Positions 11,674 to 20,449 of a stretch of DNA of 64,000 nt are shown piece after piece. The stretch is from positions 124,001 through 188,000 of the forward strand of contig NZ_JAJTWU010000005.1 in assembly GCF_021353265.1 (NCBI RefSeq). Direction: 5' to 3'. The notes below the pieces were generated by a model. The model searched no databases, was not told where the DNA came from, and saw only the letters and a list, made by a program, of their open reading frames with translations. Each line of letters opens with the position of its first letter. Within the stretch, counting starts at the first letter, position 1. Source of the DNA: Pelomonas cellulosilytica. GTDB taxonomy: Bacteria; Pseudomonadota; Gammaproteobacteria; Burkholderiales; Burkholderiaceae_C. Both the position numbers and the translations under genes were made by a program.

Positions 11674-14600
11674 ATGGCCCGTGGCAACGACGTTCAACTA
11701 GGCGGCATCACCGATCTGGTGCTGATCGCCGACATCAAACCCGGCTTTGTCGACGCACTGGAGGTGGCGACGTACGTGGACCGGCTGCGCAAGGTGCTGC
11801 GCACGCTCAACGGCCTGCGGCTGGGCTCGCGCGAGAGCAGCGCACCCGCCTCGCCCTACACCGACATCGTCGCCCGATGGCGCATCGTCCACTCCTTCCG
11901 ATGGGCCATCATCGACGGCAAGGACGGCGCACCCGACCGGCTGCTGCTCAACGTCAACTTCGATGGCGGCTGGGAGCCGTACATGCGCGTCATCTGGGAC
12001 CAGCTCGGCTCCACGCTGGACCTGATCCTGTGCCATGTGGAGGGATACGAGCTGTCGTGCAACTGCAGCTTCGAGACCTACGCGCGCTGGGTGCGCGCGC
12101 ACGAGATCTCGGCGGACTTCCTGTTCATCGAATCCGGCCGCACGGTCAGCGATGCCGAATACCTCGCCAAGCTGGAGGCCAGCCAGCGCGGCCGGGCCAG
12201 CGAGCTGGCGGCCGACCGCCTGCGCGCCCCGGCCGTCGGCGAGGTGACGCCGCTGCCCACGACGCCGGCCGACCGCTTCGCTATGGCCGCGCGCGGCCTG
12301 GTGCCGCTGGCCGGGCTGTTCACGCTTCAGCGCTACTTCAACGAGACCGCCTGGGACGGCCGTGTGCTGCTGCGCGCCGCGCAGGACGTGCTGTTCGAGC
12401 TGACGCGACTGGACACGCACGCGCAGTTCCCCATCGGCGCCGGCAACACGCCGGGCGAGCTGCTGCGGCGGCGTCATTTCGCGATGCTGCAGTGGTTCGA
12501 GACGCCGCTGCCCGCGCCCGCCGTGCAGGCCCGTGCGCTGGACGTGACAGATGTAGACCTGCAGGCTGGCATGCTGACCAAGCTGCCCACCAACCGCGGC
12601 GCGCTACTGCTTCTGCGCATCGCCCAGCCGGCCGCGGCGCTGGCCTGGCTGTCCACCGCGCCCACGACGGCCGAGGGCCAGCACCCGCCAGCCGCCGGCC
12701 CGCTGCAAGGCGTCTGGACCCAGTTGGCGCTGACGCTTGCCGGCCTGGCCGCGCTGGGCGTGCCGGCAGCGCGGCTGGAGCGCTTCCCGCAGGCGTTCAA
12801 GGAGGGCATGGCTGCACGCGCCGGCCTGCTGGGCGACGTGCGCCACAACCACCCCAGCCACTGGGCGCTGGCGCCGCATGTCAACGGGCGCGACCGCTTC
12901 GACCCCGCCACGGCCCATATGCTTGTGCAGCTGCGCTTTGCCAGCACCGACGCGGGCGAGGCGGTCACGCCGGCCGACCAGGCCCGCATCGAGGCCGCCG
13001 CGCAGGCGCTGACCCAGGGCACGGGCCTCGCGCTGATGGCCCTCGAGCCGCTGCGCAGCAACGCACTGGACCAGGAGAACTTCGGCTTCAAGGACGGCAT
13101 CAGCCAGCCTGTGCCGCAATGGCAGGCGCCGCAGCCCACCGGCCAGCGCTGGGACGACCGCGTGCACGACGGCGAGATCCTGCAGGGCTTCCCCACTGCG
13201 CGCGACAAGGGCTATGCCGTGCCCGAGCAGCCCGACCCGCTGCTGGACCGCGGCAGCTTCCTCGTCGTGCGCAAGCTGCGCCAGTACGTCGGCCGGCTGG
13301 ACGCGCGCGTGACGGCCGAGGCCGCGCGCACCGGACTGTCCAAGGAGGTGCTGCTGGCCAAGCTGATGGGCCGCTGGCGCACCGGCGAGCCGCTGGCCGA
13401 CGACAAGGCCGTCAATGACTTCAACTACGAGGCCGATGCCAAGGGCGCGCTGTGCCCCTTCCACGCGCACATTCGCCGCACCAACCCGCGCGACCAGGGC
13501 GCTGACATGGCCTTCGCGAAGGCTCGCATGCCGCGCATCCTGCGCCGCGGCATGAGCTATGGCCCGCCGCCCAACCGCCAGCAGCCGGCGGACGACGCCG
13601 ACCGCGGCCTCGTCTTCATGGCCTACAACGCCCACCTGGCCGAGCAGTTCGAGGTCGTGCAGCGCTGGGTAGCCGGCGGTAATGCCAGCGGTGGCTACTC
13701 CGCGCAAAACGACCCGCTGCTGGGTGTGGTGGACGGCAACGCGCCTCGCATCTACCCCTTCGAGCATGACAAGCGCGCCTACGAGATCGACCTCGGCCGC
13801 GAGCCCTTCGTCACGCTGCAGTGGGGCGCGTACTTCTTCGTGCCATCGGTGCGGGCGCTGAAGGCGCTGCCGGGTCTCGTTGAATTGCCGCTGCCGCAAC
13901 TTCCGGCCGCGGCGCTGCCGGCCGCCATGCCCGCGCCGGACGACGCTGACGGCTGGCGCGAGGCGCTGGAGGACCCCAACAAGCGCGACGCCACCTGGGC
14001 CTGGGTGCGCGCCCAGCCGGGCGGCGTCGTTGCCACCGCCTACGGCGTGCTCGTCGGCGCAGCCGACCGCGTGCAGGAGGTGCTGCGCAACAGCCCCGAC
14101 CGCTACTCCAACCGCGGCTACGGCCAGCGGATGGCCGACTCGGTCGGCGTCGGCTTTCTGGGACTGGACGACGACAGCGGCCACCGCGAGCAGGCACCGG
14201 CCGTCAACAAGATCCTGGAAAGCGTCACCGAGGCCGATGCCTTCATGGCCGCCTACCAGGTCGCCAGCGGGGGCATCGCCGGGCTTCGGCAGGAAGCGCA
14301 GGCGCTGCTGGCCGCCTTCCCAGTCAGCCAGAAACCGGCCGACCTGCCCACCGACACGCCGCTGGACCTGGAGCGCCTGAGTGAAGGCGTGCTGGCCAAG
14401 CTGTGCCAGGTCTGGTTCGGCCCGCCGGATGGCCGGCATGTCTGGGGCACCGAGTTCCACTCGCCGACCGAGCCCGCCGCGCCGCGCTGCCCGGCCGCGC
14501 TGTTTCGTGTGTCCCGCTACGTTTTCGGCCCGCACCCGACGCCGGCCGTCTGCCAGGCCGGGCGCGAGGCCGGCAGCGCCTTCACCGCGGCCGTGGGCCG

Positions 14601-15201
14601 CTGGCTGGACGCCACGCCGCCGGAGCAGCTGCCCAGGCTGACGCAGGCCATCCTGGCCGCCTCCCGCGCCGTGCCGGATGCGCCGCCCGACCTGCCGCTG
14701 CGTACGCTGGCCGGCGTCATGCTGGGCTTCCCGCCGACGACGCATGCCAACCTGCTGGCCACGCTGGCCATCTGGGTGCAGACGCGCAAGCTGTGGGAGC
14801 TGCAGCCGCAATGGCACGAGGTGCCCGCCACGGCCAGCCTGCCGGAGCGCTATACGGCCGCCGTCGCCCGCCTGCGCCCGGCGCTGGTGGCCACGCTGAA
14901 CTACAAGCCCACTCCCTTCCAGATCTGGCGCCTGGCGCGTACGGACCACCGGCTGGGCCAGGTGGACGTGAAGGCCGGCGACACCGTCGTCGCGGCGCTC
15001 GGCTCCGCCACGCAGCAGGACCCGCTGCGCCACCACGTCGTCTTCGGCGGCGACCGTGCCGACCCGCAAGGCGCACCGCCGCATGCCTGCCCGGGTTACG
15101 GCATGGGCATGGGCGTCATGCTGGGCGTCATCGCGGCCGTGCTGGACGCCGGCGTCATGCGCTTCACCGGGTCACCGACGGTGGTAGCGCTTTCGGTCTG
15201 A
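11674..15201 (+). CDS. DyP-type peroxidase / cytochrome P450-like fusion protein, 1175 aa
   Basis: Three parts are visible. Residues 1 to about 290 are a domain I cannot name. About 294-730 is a DyP-type haem peroxidase with FGFKDG (470-475, D474 being the family's catalytic Asp), FHAHIRRTNPR (H599 as likely proximal ligand) and ILRRGMSYG (R624/R625). From about 757 on it aligns with P450s: a helix-C-like GHREQ, an I-helix-like GFPPTT, then RLARTDHRLGQ..AGD at the spacing seen in P450cam. It ends with PHACPG (likely thiolate Cys1139). The P450 part is degenerate: the ExxR position reads A-T-L-N, the I-helix acid is absent and FxxG before Cys is QGAP. AGGGAGG precedes ATG 11674. No signal peptide and no reductase domain are seen. 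Confidence 0.82.
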   Translation: MARGNDVQLGGITDLVLIADIKPGFVDALEVATYVDRLRKVLRTLNGLRLGSRESSAPASPYTDIVARWRIVHSFRWAIIDGKDGAPDRLLLNVNFDGGWEPYMRVIWDQLGSTLDLILCHVEGYELSCNCSFETYARWVRAHEISADFLFIESGRTVSDAEYLAKLEASQRGRASELAADRLRAPAVGEVTPLPTTPADRFAMAARGLVPLAGLFTLQRYFNETAWDGRVLLRAAQDVLFELTRLDTHAQFPIGAGNTPGELLRRRHFAMLQWFETPLPAPAVQARALDVTDVDLQAGMLTKLPTNRGALLLLRIAQPAAALAWLSTAPTTAEGQHPPAAGPLQGVWTQLALTLAGLAALGVPAARLERFPQAFKEGMAARAGLLGDVRHNHPSHWALAPHVNGRDRFDPATAHMLVQLRFASTDAGEAVTPADQARIEAAAQALTQGTGLALMALEPLRSNALDQENFGFKDGISQPVPQWQAPQPTGQRWDDRVHDGEILQGFPTARDKGYAVPEQPDPLLDRGSFLVVRKLRQYVGRLDARVTAEAARTGLSKEVLLAKLMGRWRTGEPLADDKAVNDFNYEADAKGALCPFHAHIRRTNPRDQGADMAFAKARMPRILRRGMSYGPPPNRQQPADDADRGLVFMAYNAHLAEQFEVVQRWVAGGNASGGYSAQNDPLLGVVDGNAPRIYPFEHDKRAYEIDLGREPFVTLQWGAYFFVPSVRALKALPGLVELPLPQLPAAALPAAMPAPDDADGWREALEDPNKRDATWAWVRAQPGGVVATAYGVLVGAADRVQEVLRNSPDRYSNRGYGQRMADSVGVGFLGLDDDSGHREQAPAVNKILESVTEADAFMAAYQVASGGIAGLRQEAQALLAAFPVSQKPADLPTDTPLDLERLSEGVLAKLCQVWFGPPDGRHVWGTEFHSPTEPAAPRCPAALFRVSRYVFGPHPTPAVCQAGREAGSAFTAAVGRWLDATPPEQLPRLTQAILAASRAVPDAPPDLPLRTLAGVMLGFPPTTHANLLATLAIWVQTRKLWELQPQWHEVPATASLPERYTAAVARLRPALVATLNYKPTPFQIWRLARTDHRLGQVDVKAGDTVVAALGSATQQDPLRHHVVFGGDRADPQGAPPHACPGYGMGMGVMLGVIAAVLDAGVMRFTGSPTVVALSV

Positions 15202-15992
15202 TGAAGACGGCCTACGAAGCCGGCAGCGCCATCGAGGCGCACATGCTGGTCGACCTGCTGAAGCAGGAGGGAATCGACGCCCACATCCGCGGCGAGGCGC
15301 TGCAGGGCGCGGTGGGCGAGATTCCGGCGACCGGGCTGGTGCGGCTGGAAGTGGCGGACGCAGATCACCCGGCGGCACGGGCCGTCATCGAACGCTGGGA
15401 GCGCACGCAGGTCGAACCCACGCCGCGGCCTGAAGGTGCGCGGAAGTCGTCGACGTTGCGTGGCATGCTGATCGGCCTGGCCCTCGGCGTCGGCGGAACC
15501 TACGCCGCCTACCGCGCGCCGGCCTCCACGGAGGGTATCGACTACAACGGCGACGGGCAGCTGGACGAGAAATGGACCACCTCGCCCAACGGCCTGATGC
15601 TGAAGGCGGAAGTGGACCGCAACCTGGACGGCAAGATCGATTACGTCGTTCACTACGACGCCAAGGGGCGCGTCGCGTCCGCGGAGGCTGACGACAACTT
15701 CGACGGCGTGTTCGAGACCCGGCAATGGTTCAAGAACGGCAATGTCGCGGTGTCGGAGTCGGACACCGATGGCGACCTCTATCCCGACCTGCGCACCCAC
15801 TACACCCATGGTGTCGTCGACACGGTGGAGTTCATCAACCCGGCCACCGGCAAGCCGTTGCGCGTCGAACACTACGTGATGGGCGTGCTGAAGTCTGCAG
15901 AGGTGGACAGCGACGGCCGTGGCCGGCTGGACGTGCGACTCAGATACGGCAAGCTGGGCGACGTCGAATCACACGAGCCGCTGGAGAGGTGA
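15201..15992 (+). CDS. DUF2007-domain membrane protein with calcium-loop-like repeats
   Basis: A 263-residue protein. Residues 1-68 match DUF2007, a small ACT-like putative signal-transducing domain (YEAGSAIEAHMLVDLLKQEG). One transmembrane helix follows at about 88-105. The C-terminal part repeats acidic loops of the D-x-N-x-D-G kind: DYNGDGQLDE, DRNLDGKIDY, DDNFDGVFE, DTDGDLYPD, DSDGRGRLD. These resemble EF-hand or dockerin calcium loops and would lie on the far side of the membrane from the DUF2007 domain. The ATG overlaps the stop of the DyP-P450 gene (TGATG), so the pair is translationally coupled and probably works together. No known function. Confidence 0.75.
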   Translation: MKTAYEAGSAIEAHMLVDLLKQEGIDAHIRGEALQGAVGEIPATGLVRLEVADADHPAARAVIERWERTQVEPTPRPEGARKSSTLRGMLIGLALGVGGTYAAYRAPASTEGIDYNGDGQLDEKWTTSPNGLMLKAEVDRNLDGKIDYVVHYDAKGRVASAEADDNFDGVFETRQWFKNGNVAVSESDTDGDLYPDLRTHYTHGVVDTVEFINPATGKPLRVEHYVMGVLKSAEVDSDGRGRLDVRLRYGKLGDVESHEPLER

Positions 15993-16131
15993 CGTGTTGA
16001 TTCACGCGAGTCTCCCTCGGGATCGGCTGGCGCTCACGCAGGGCGTTCCATGCTGATGCTGCTCGGCTGCCTGGTGACCGTGGCATTCCGGCGGTCGTTG
16101 ACGATCAGCCATATCCCCGAGGGCGGACCAG

Positions 16132-16806
16132 CTACTTTCGGCGCCGCGCTAGGCCTGCCATGCCGAATGCGCTCAAGACCAGCGCCAGGCCATGCGGCTC
16201 CGGCACCTGCACAGGCTGCGCGGGGCCAAAAACCGGCTGTGAGCTGTTGCAGCTCGCTCCCGGCAAGCCAACGCCGGCTCCGGCAATGAGGACGTTTTGA
16301 CCGTCGCCTCCGTTGAGGCACGAAGCGCCGGTCGCTGAACCGGTGAGCACATCGTCGCCCGCGCCACCCCAAAACTCGTTGACATTGCCGGCACTGGCGA
16401 TCAGTACGTCGTTTCCCGCACCCCCGAGTGCCACAAACTTCATCGGTGGCATGCCGGCAGGCATTGCGATGGTGTCGACGCCGCTCAGGTCGAGCACGTC
16501 GTCGCCGGTGCCCATGTCGATGCGCACTTCGGTCACACCCGTCAACGAGCACCGCACGGTGCTGAACTCCCCGCTACAGCCTGGCGTGACGACGGTGAAC
16601 GAGAGACCGAAGAAATCCAGCTCGGAACCCGACAGCGTAGCCGTCAACAGGTCGTCTCCACCATCCGCGGTCGCTATCAGCACTGTGCCATTGATGCCGA
16701 TCGTGGCCGCCTCGGCCGGACCGGCCGGACCGGCCCCTGCGAACACGGCCACCAGCGCCACGGCGGCGACCCGCCCCAGTTGAACGCGGTGCCTTGCAGG
16801 TTTCAT
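16132..16806 (-). CDS. PEP-CTERM protein with RTX-like Gly/Asp repeats
   Basis: A 224-residue exported protein. The signal peptide ends near AEAATIG. The middle has Gly/Asp nonapeptide-like units (GTGDDVLDLSG, GGAGNDVLIA, GGAGDDVLTG, GGDGQNVLIA) of the type that bind calcium in parallel beta rolls. The C-terminus is a PEP-CTERM sorting tag: VPEP, a hydrophobic helix, then ARRRK. Exosortase would remove the tag, usually in strains that make exopolysaccharide; no exosortase gene is in this window. AGGAG precedes ATG 16806. Five Cys residues suggest disulphides. Confidence 0.85.
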   Translation of the reverse strand: MKPARHRVQLGRVAAVALVAVFAGAGPAGPAEAATIGINGTVLIATADGGDDLLTATLSGSELDFFGLSFTVVTPGCSGEFSTVRCSLTGVTEVRIDMGTGDDVLDLSGVDTIAMPAGMPPMKFVALGGAGNDVLIASAGNVNEFWGGAGDDVLTGSATGASCLNGGDGQNVLIAGAGVGLPGASCNSSQPVFGPAQPVQVPEPHGLALVLSAFGMAGLARRRK

Positions 16807-16818
16807 TCTTTCTCCTTC

Positions 16819-16855
16819 ACGTCGCGTGCGACGTTTGCGGCGGCACGATGCCGCA
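16819..16855. promoter_or_regulatory. Two adjacent inverted repeats before the PEP-CTERM gene
   Basis: ACGTCGC/GCGACGT (16819-16825 and 16828-16834) and TGCGGC/GCCGCA (16836-16841 and 16850-16855) lie 13-49 bases upstream of ATG 16806. They could be operator half-sites or 5' UTR hairpins. No regulator is assigned. Confidence 0.3.
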
Positions 16856-16937
16856 GGAGCTAGTCGCATGGCACCCCGCGTTCGAGGGAACGTACCGGGC
16901 CTGTCCGTGACCGCGTCGGCTCCAAAAAAGCTCCCGG

Positions 16938-17396
16938 TCAGTGCGGTAATGACACCCCAGCCGGTGCGCTGCCAGCTTTGGCCTGCATGCAGGTCTCGCT
17001 GCCGAAGTTGCCGCCCTTGAACGCCGGCTCGTAGTACCACTTGCTGAACTGCCAGCGGCCGTCGCGCGTCTTGCGGAAACTGGCGATGCCGGTGCCGTAG
17101 TCCTGAGTGGCCTGGTCCGTCAGCGCGAAATGGATGGCCATCTGCGCGCCGTCGCTGGCGGCCTCGCCAGGGTAGCGGCCGTAGCCGGGCACCTCCAGCT
17201 CGAAGCGGTAGGCGCCATGCCGGCCGCTGCTCTGCTCGCGCACGAGGGTCAGCGTCACCGTGCCGGTGTAGGGGCCTTCGTGGTCGTCCTGGCCTCGACA
17301 CTGGTAGCGGCCGCTGTAGTCGGGGCCGGTGAAGGGCTGGGGCGCGGCGCCGGCGGCGGCGGCCAGCGCGACGAGTGAGGCGGGAATGAAGCGCAT
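16938..17396 (-). CDS. Exported hypothetical protein, 152 aa
   Basis: A 152-residue protein with a signal peptide (MRFIPASLVALAAAAGAAP) and a compact mature domain containing DYSGRYQCRGQDDHEGPYTG, a strand-rich middle and KGGNFGSETC near the end. Two Cys residues could form a disulphide. I do not recognise a named family. It starts 12 bases after the cyclase gene's stop and is probably the last gene of that operon. Confidence 0.65.
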   Translation of the reverse strand: MRFIPASLVALAAAAGAAPQPFTGPDYSGRYQCRGQDDHEGPYTGTVTLTLVREQSSGRHGAYRFELEVPGYGRYPGEAASDGAQMAIHFALTDQATQDYGTGIASFRKTRDGRWQFSKWYYEPAFKGGNFGSETCMQAKAGSAPAGVSLPH

Positions 17397-17408
17397 CGGC
17401 GTGGCAGG

Positions 17409-20400
17409 TCAGCAGCGGTGGTGGGGGCGTTGCAGGAAGCCGGCCATGCCCAGCCGGGTGAGTTCGGCGCGGGCGCGGTCCAGCGCGTCGGGCCAGCCGG
17501 CGTCGAGCTTCAGCTCGGCGGCCAACAGCGTCGTGACGGCGGCTTCGTGCGCCGAGTCGCGGCGGTCGGCCACGCGGCGGGCGAGGGCGACGTAGCGCCG
17601 CGCCTGCGTCGCATCCCCGGCGCAGGCGGCCAGCCGCGCCGCGGCGCGGTAGGCCATGGCGCCACCGATCCAGTCATGCTGCCGCCCGCGCTGCAGCGCC
17701 AGCGCGATGTGGTGGCGCGCGGCGCGCGCATGACCCTGCACCGCGTAGATGTCGGCCAGCCAGCCATGGTTGAAGCTGCTGTAGAGGCCGCCGCCGCGCG
17801 GGGCCAGCCACGCGGTGGCGTCGAGGATGCGCTGCGCCGCGCCCGGGTCGGCCGACTGCATCCAGGCGCCATAGGCAGCCGCAGCATGGCCCATCGCGCA
17901 GGTGAACATGCTGCGCACCTGCGCGCCAACGCGGTGGGCCACGTCAGCGGCTTCGCGGGCCTCGGCCCAGCGGCCCTGCCACAGCAGCACGGCGGCCCGC
18001 CAGCCCTGGATGCTGGCCTCCACCGCATGGCCGCTACCGGCGAACGGCGCCAGCGCCTCGGCGAAGAGCGCATGCGCCTCGTCGAAATGCCCCTGGTCGC
18101 CGCGCACATAGGCGCGGCAGCACAATGAGAAACCCAGGCCGATGCGGTTGATAGCGCTCTTGCTGGCGCGCGAGCGCTGTCGGCCGATGGCCAGGTCCAG
18201 CATGGGCAGCGCATCGGCGTAGTGCGCCGCGGCAGCCTGCAGCTGGCCGACGGTGCCCGGCAGCTGCGCCAGCAGGGCCTGGTCGCCGCATTGCTCGGCC
18301 TTGGCGACGGCGGAGCGGGCATGGCGCAGGCTGACACGCGTCTCGCCGAGCGCATAGCCGACGTAGGCCAGCCAGTACTCGGTGCGGGCGATCAGCCCGG
18401 GGTCGCCGTCGGCCTCGGCGAGCGCGGCGGCATGGCGCAGCACGCGCAGGTCGTCCTGCGACGCGTCGAACACGCAGGCCATGCCCAGGCGCTGCGCAAT
18501 GCCCACCCAGCGGCGGTGGCGCAGGCGCGTGGCCTCCTCGCTCTCGTCGGGTGTTTCGAGGAATTCCAGCGCCGCGAGCGCGGCGCGGAACTGCTTCTTG
18601 GCACGGTCCAGCGCCGACACGGCCAGCGCCTGGTCGCCTGCGGCTTCAGCATGCAGCGCGGCGGCGGCCCAGTCGTTGGCGGCGGCGGCGTGGTAGGCCA
18701 GCTGCTCGTGCAGCTGGCTCTCGGTGCCGCCGCGCGCCGTCAGCTCGATGCGGATGCGCCGGTGCAGTGCCTGACGCTCGTGCAGGCCGGTGGCCTCGTA
18801 GACGACATCACGCGTGATGCCGTGCTTGAAGCGCAGTTGGCCAGGCAGCTGGTCGGGAAAGATGAAATCCTGCACCGCCAGCGCGCGCACGGCCGGGTGT
18901 TGCTCGCCGCAACCGGACAGCGCCTCCAACAGCCACGCGGGGATGACGTTGCCGATGACGGCCGCCACACGCACGAGCGCGGCCTGCTCGGGCAACAGGC
19001 GGCCGACGCGGGATTCGACGAGGGCAGCCAGCCAGGCCGAGCTGCTCTGGCCCTGCACCAGGCCGTCGGGCGTCTCGGCCGCGGCGTGGCACAGCTCCTC
19101 GATGAACAGCGGGTTGCCGCCCGCGTGCCGCTGCACCTCGGCGGCGACGAAGGGGTCGCCCTGCGGCAACAACTGCTGCACGGCGTGGGCGGCCTCGCGC
19201 TCGGCCAGCGGCGGCAGGTCGATGATGTGGGCGCCTTCGTCGTGCGCGGCCAGCCGGGCGGTGGCGGGCCGGCTGGCGCTGAGCAACAGCAGCGGCAGGC
19301 TCTGGCGGGCGGCCGTCGCGCGCAGCCGGTGCAGCAGCCGCATGGATGCGTCGTCGGCCCATTGCAGGTCGTCGATGAAGACCAGCTGTGGCGCACGGCG
19401 CGCCAGCGCTGTCATCAGCGCCAGCAGCGCATCGGCGCGGTCGCCCGGCGCGCTGTGCTGCGCGGCGGCCAGCTCGGCGGGCGGGTCGCCCATGCCGTCC
19501 AGCGCCCGCAGCATCTGCAGGAAGGGCTGCAGCGGCTCGGCGCTGAGGTAGCTCTCGCAATAGCCGCGGTGGATGTGGCAGGGCTGCCCCGCGTGGGCCG
19601 CCAGCTCGGCGGCGTGGCGCAGGAACTCCTCGGCCAGCCGCGTCTTGCCGACGCCCGCGCCGGCGCGCACGCCCAGCCACAGCGTCTGGCCCGACAGTGC
19701 GCCGCCGAGCGCGGCTTGCAGCTGGGCCAGCTCGGCCTCGCGGCCGACGAAAGGCGTCAGGCCACGGCGCACGCTAGCGTCAAAGCGCCGCCCCACGGCG
19801 GCGCGACCCAGCACGCGGTAGGCGGCCAGCGGCGTGGCGCGCCCGCGCAGCTGCAGCGTGAGTCGCGGGCCGGTGTCGAAGAACTGGCTCTGCAGGCCCA
19901 GGCTCTCTTCGCTGGCGATGATCTCGTCGGCCTTGGCGGCCTCGGCCAGCCGCGCGGCGATGTTGGGGGCGTTGCCCAACAACTCGAAGCGGCCGCGCAT
20001 CTGGTCGCCGTCGTTGATGAGCACGATGCCGGCGTGAATGCCGCTGTGCAGCGTGAGGCCGCGGAAGCCCGAGGGCTTGGGGCCTGGCGGCACGAGGCGG
20101 CGCACGGCGGCATGCAGCTCCAGCGCGGCCTCCGTGGCGCGGCGGCCGTCGTCCTCGCGCACCTCCGGATGGCCGAACACGGCCAGCATGCCATCGCCCT
20201 GGATGCGCGCGATGACGCCGCCGTGGTGCGGCACGATGCGCTCGTGTACCTCGCGCAGCGCCGCGAGCATGGCCGCGTAATGCTCGGCCTCCATCCACTC
20301 GGCCATCGCCGTGGAGCCGCTCAGGTCGGCGAACAGCAGCGTCAGCAGCCGGCGCTGACCGGCGCCGGCGGTGTCGGGAGTGGCGGCGGAGACGGGGGAT

Positions 20401-20429
20401 GCGGTCATGGTGACTTCATCCGGGGTCAT
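17409..20429 (-). CDS. Class III nucleotide cyclase with AAA ATPase and TPR-like region
   Basis: A 1006-residue soluble signalling protein. The N-terminal class III cyclase domain (about 26-210) has both metal aspartates (D35 in FADLSGST, D79 in QGDGMLAVFG) and the transition-state N-x-x-x-R in NIAARL. The base-selecting position reads Glu in FELLG, where adenylate cyclases usually have Asp. A STAND/AAA ATPase follows (P-loop AGAGVGKT ending at 263, Walker B LVFIDDLQWAD at 349-359). From about 600 on it is Ala/Leu-rich helical repeats of TPR type. ATG 20429 or 20408 may be the start; the former has CGGAG nearby. It is 20 bases after the 20450 gene. Confidence 0.88.
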   Translation of the reverse strand: MTPDEVTMTASPVSAATPDTAGAGQRRLLTLLFADLSGSTAMAEWMEAEHYAAMLAALREVHERIVPHHGGVIARIQGDGMLAVFGHPEVREDDGRRATEAALELHAAVRRLVPPGPKPSGFRGLTLHSGIHAGIVLINDGDQMRGRFELLGNAPNIAARLAEAAKADEIIASEESLGLQSQFFDTGPRLTLQLRGRATPLAAYRVLGRAAVGRRFDASVRRGLTPFVGREAELAQLQAALGGALSGQTLWLGVRAGAGVGKTRLAEEFLRHAAELAAHAGQPCHIHRGYCESYLSAEPLQPFLQMLRALDGMGDPPAELAAAQHSAPGDRADALLALMTALARRAPQLVFIDDLQWADDASMRLLHRLRATAARQSLPLLLLSASRPATARLAAHDEGAHIIDLPPLAEREAAHAVQQLLPQGDPFVAAEVQRHAGGNPLFIEELCHAAAETPDGLVQGQSSSAWLAALVESRVGRLLPEQAALVRVAAVIGNVIPAWLLEALSGCGEQHPAVRALAVQDFIFPDQLPGQLRFKHGITRDVVYEATGLHERQALHRRIRIELTARGGTESQLHEQLAYHAAAANDWAAAALHAEAAGDQALAVSALDRAKKQFRAALAALEFLETPDESEEATRLRHRRWVGIAQRLGMACVFDASQDDLRVLRHAAALAEADGDPGLIARTEYWLAYVGYALGETRVSLRHARSAVAKAEQCGDQALLAQLPGTVGQLQAAAAHYADALPMLDLAIGRQRSRASKSAINRIGLGFSLCCRAYVRGDQGHFDEAHALFAEALAPFAGSGHAVEASIQGWRAAVLLWQGRWAEAREAADVAHRVGAQVRSMFTCAMGHAAAAYGAWMQSADPGAAQRILDATAWLAPRGGGLYSSFNHGWLADIYAVQGHARAARHHIALALQRGRQHDWIGGAMAYRAAARLAACAGDATQARRYVALARRVADRRDSAHEAAVTTLLAAELKLDAGWPDALDRARAELTRLGMAGFLQRPHHRC

Positions 20430-20449
20430 GGGCTCCGGGCAACGTGGGC

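Noticed and set aside
12604-15084. 826-codon open frame on the minus strand opposite the DyP-P450 gene
   Set aside because: Composition is Arg/Gly/Ala/His-rich with no domain-like pattern. The plus frame has clear enzyme motifs, so this is a GC-driven antisense frame.
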